NCBI RefSeq assembly: GCF_014642275.1
Contig: NZ_BMIM01000008.1
Location: forward strand, 1-64,000
Direction: 5' to 3'
Origin: Flavobacterium lutivivi
Lineage (GTDB): Bacteria > Bacteroidota > Bacteroidia > Flavobacteriales > Flavobacteriaceae
DNA length: 64,000 nt
In this document: in pieces, positions 62,489 through 64,000 of the stretch
Layout of the letters: every line of letters starts with the position of its first letter
How positions within the stretch are numbered: position 1 is the stretch's first letter
Program-made: the position numbers and the translations under genes
Notes under the pieces: generated by a model
Database searches by the model: none
The model's input: only the letters and a program-made list of their open reading frames with translations
Told to the model about the DNA's origin: nothing

Positions 62489-64000
62489 GATAAGTCGTTG
62501 TTAGTTTCTTCTTTTTTAAGTTTGTAGTAATTATAAATAAAGAAAAATAAGTAAAAAGGAAATGCTCCTAATAAAACAATAATTGGCGATAAGTCGTAAC
62601 TTTTTACTTTTCGCGAAATTATTTTTTGAGATAAATATATTGCGACAAGCAATAAAATTGTCAGTACAATTGTTATTCCTTTGATTAGATTAGTGCTTTC
62701 AACAAGCGTAACCAAAGCTAAAATTATAAGGTTTAAGATCAATGCAGCTATTGAAAGCATTTTATAATTGCCTTTTTTTACTTCATCATTCTTTACGTCT
62801 GAACTTATAGTTTCAACAAATTGAGATTGGGTTGCTGTATCGACTATATTTTCTTTTGTTTCTTCGGTTGAAGTGACAGGAATATCGATGATATTGTCTT
62901 CCTCTTTTTTTGGAAAATATTTATCAATAATAAAATCAAGCCAAGTGAATTCAAGAGTTACACCTCTATCATCAGTTGCTCTTTTTGTAAAAAATATTGC
63001 TAAAGGTAAAAGCACTAATGTAGCCATCCATGCTCCTAAAAATGGAGATATTCCATCTTCTTGTGCCAGTTTTTTTCCGAAAGTATTTATGAAATGATAT
63101 ACAATGAATATCATTACCGCAAAAACTATTGGAAGTCCTAATCCACCTTTTCTAATAATTGCTCCCAGTGGTGCTCCAATAAAAAACATCAAAATACATG
63201 AAAATGCAATGGCAAATTTTTCATAAAATGAAATCCAATGGCTATTAATATTCTTTACTTTTCCTTCAAATTCATATTTTGAACCTTCAATTGAGAAGTT
63301 ATTTGATTCAATTATTCCAGACGCAACTCTCAGCATTTGTTGTTTTTCGCTCAGGTTAAAATTCGAGAGTAAATCATTATTATTTAGTTTTGCTGTATTG
63401 TTCTGATTTTGATTGTTTTTGCCATTAGAAAAATTTGAATTTACTCTAGCGTTTATATTATCAATGTAGGAACTTAAATCTTTTTTATAATTTTTATTGA
63501 GTGAATCTATAGTATATTTAAGTTCACCAATAGTCAACATGCTGTTGGTGTTGGTAATCTGTTCTTCATTCTCATCAACTTTATTTAGTTTAGATAAATC
63601 AATGTTGATAACGTAGCGTTTGAATTCACTCTTTGCAAATGGTATTTTATTCCTGTCCTCATATTTCTTTGGAACGATTTCTTCATAGTAATTACCATCT
63701 CTAAGAACCATCATTAAATTATTGGAACTTTCGCTACTTATTAACTCTCCTTTTTTTGCCTTGATTATTGTTGTACCAGCAGTTTCAAAACCATTTTTTT
63801 TGTGAATAGTAACTCCATCAAGAAAACGCCCATTGTCACCAGATTTTTTTTCTACTTTGATGCTGTAGTTTCCAACTTCGCTAAACTGACCTTCAGCTAT
63901 AGCCATTGCTGGTTTTACTTGAGCTATATTACGTCTGAAGTTGATGAATTTATATTCGGTATAAGGGATTACATTGTTAGCAAAAAAGAAAGCTACAATA
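62485..64000 (-). CDS. LptF/LptG-family permease, 5' end outside the window
   Basis: The frame is open from the right edge (IVAFFFANNVIPYTEYKFINFRRNIAQVKPAMAIAEG) to the stop at 62485, about 504 residues visible. YjgP/YjgQ features are a large periplasmic domain (about 30-240), then helices with the tell-tale LMFFIGAPLGAIIRKGGLGLPI. This is the inner-membrane LPS export permease family. A Ser/Thr/Asn-rich loop (NGKNNQNQNNTAKLNNN) and extra C-terminal helices are present. It ends overlapping ribB. Confidence 0.88.
   Translation of the reverse strand, partial: IVAFFFANNVIPYTEYKFINFRRNIAQVKPAMAIAEGQFSEVGNYSIKVEKKSGDNGRFLDGVTIHKKNGFETAGTTIIKAKKGELISSESSNNLMMVLRDGNYYEEIVPKKYEDRNKIPFAKSEFKRYVINIDLSKLNKVDENEEQITNTNSMLTIGELKYTIDSLNKNYKKDLSSYIDNINARVNSNFSNGKNNQNQNNTAKLNNNDLLSNFNLSEKQQMLRVASGIIESNNFSIEGSKYEFEGKVKNINSHWISFYEKFAIAFSCILMFFIGAPLGAIIRKGGLGLPIVFAVMIFIVYHFINTFGKKLAQEDGISPFLGAWMATLVLLPLAIFFTKRATDDRGVTLEFTWLDFIIDKYFPKKEEDNIIDIPVTSTEETKENIVDTATQSQFVETISSDVKNDEVKKGNYKMLSIAALILNLIILALVTLVESTNLIKGITIVLTILLLVAIYLSQKIISRKVKSYDLSPIIVLLGAFPFYLFFFIYNYYKLKKEETNNDLS

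Overview
The window looks like a Flavobacteriaceae chromosome, most likely Flavobacterium or a close relative. It is AT-rich, has TAnnTTTG-type -7 promoter elements, and carries typical flavobacterial families (KdsA with its companion lipoprotein, DUF2975/XRE pair, RteC, DUF3347, DUF2911, DUF6660, CusA/CzcA-TolC fusion). It is a core chromosome interrupted by one large integrated island.

Left core (1-7449): the 5' end of a secreted protein, an outer-membrane protein, kdsA, a lipoprotein, a split YeeE/YedE sulfur transporter with a heavy-metal-associated (HMA) protein behind a perfect CRP-like palindrome, a DUF2975/XRE/membrane-protein operon, and a TPR hybrid histidine kinase. Right core (61133-64000): tRNA-Ser(UGA), a RibB-type gene, and a partial LptF/LptG permease.

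Between them lies an island of about 53.7 kb (7450-61151). It is bounded by a 17-bp direct repeat that is the 3' end of the tRNA-Ser gene. A tyrosine integrase sits next to the intact tRNA. Copies of TGACACCTC at both ends look like integrase arm sites. RteC, an excisionase-like HTH protein, a DnaC-like ATPase and a replication-type HTH protein suggest a CTnDOT-style integrative element. No relaxase, coupling protein or transfer apparatus is visible, so it looks like a mobilizable, decayed or non-conjugative island.

Island layout. (a) 7.7-11.3 kb: small hypothetical genes, including a lipoprotein with about 12 copies of a DIGG motif and two tiny membrane proteins. (b) 11.3-12.7 kb: a non-coding zone with three large inverted repeats. 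(c) 12.7-14.0 kb: an ImmR/ImmA-like pair. (d) 14.4-16.7 kb: a ubiquitin-like operon (multiubiquitin, DUF6791-ThiF E1, DUF6527, a 41-aa basic protein). (e) 23.6-16.9 kb, minus strand: a seven-gene type II CBASS operon (patatin CapV, DncV-like CD-NTase, E2-E1 Cap2, JAMM peptidase Cap3, a Cap15-like 2TM effector, a DisA/DAC-like protein, a Schlafen/AlbA ATPase). Two ubiquitin-like machineries therefore lie back to back. (f) 23.8-27.4 kb: element maintenance genes. (g) 27.5-50.8 kb: copper/silver resistance (multicopper oxidase, CopA P-type ATPase, HMA-AraC regulator, CusB x2/CusC/CusA, DUF3347 proteins, copper chaperones), with a PD-(D/E)XK-like protein embedded in it. (h) 50.8-59.6 kb: Zn/Cd/Co-type efflux (P-type ATPase, DUF3703, MerP-like protein, CzcB, CzcA-TolC fusion, DUF6660).

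The most unusual points are the CBASS operon with two candidate effectors and a DAC-like gene, its neighbouring E2-less ubiquitin-like operon, the DIGG-repeat lipoprotein, the inverted-repeat zone, and a cusA reading frame cut by one in-frame stop. All family calls come from reading motifs; no database search was run.
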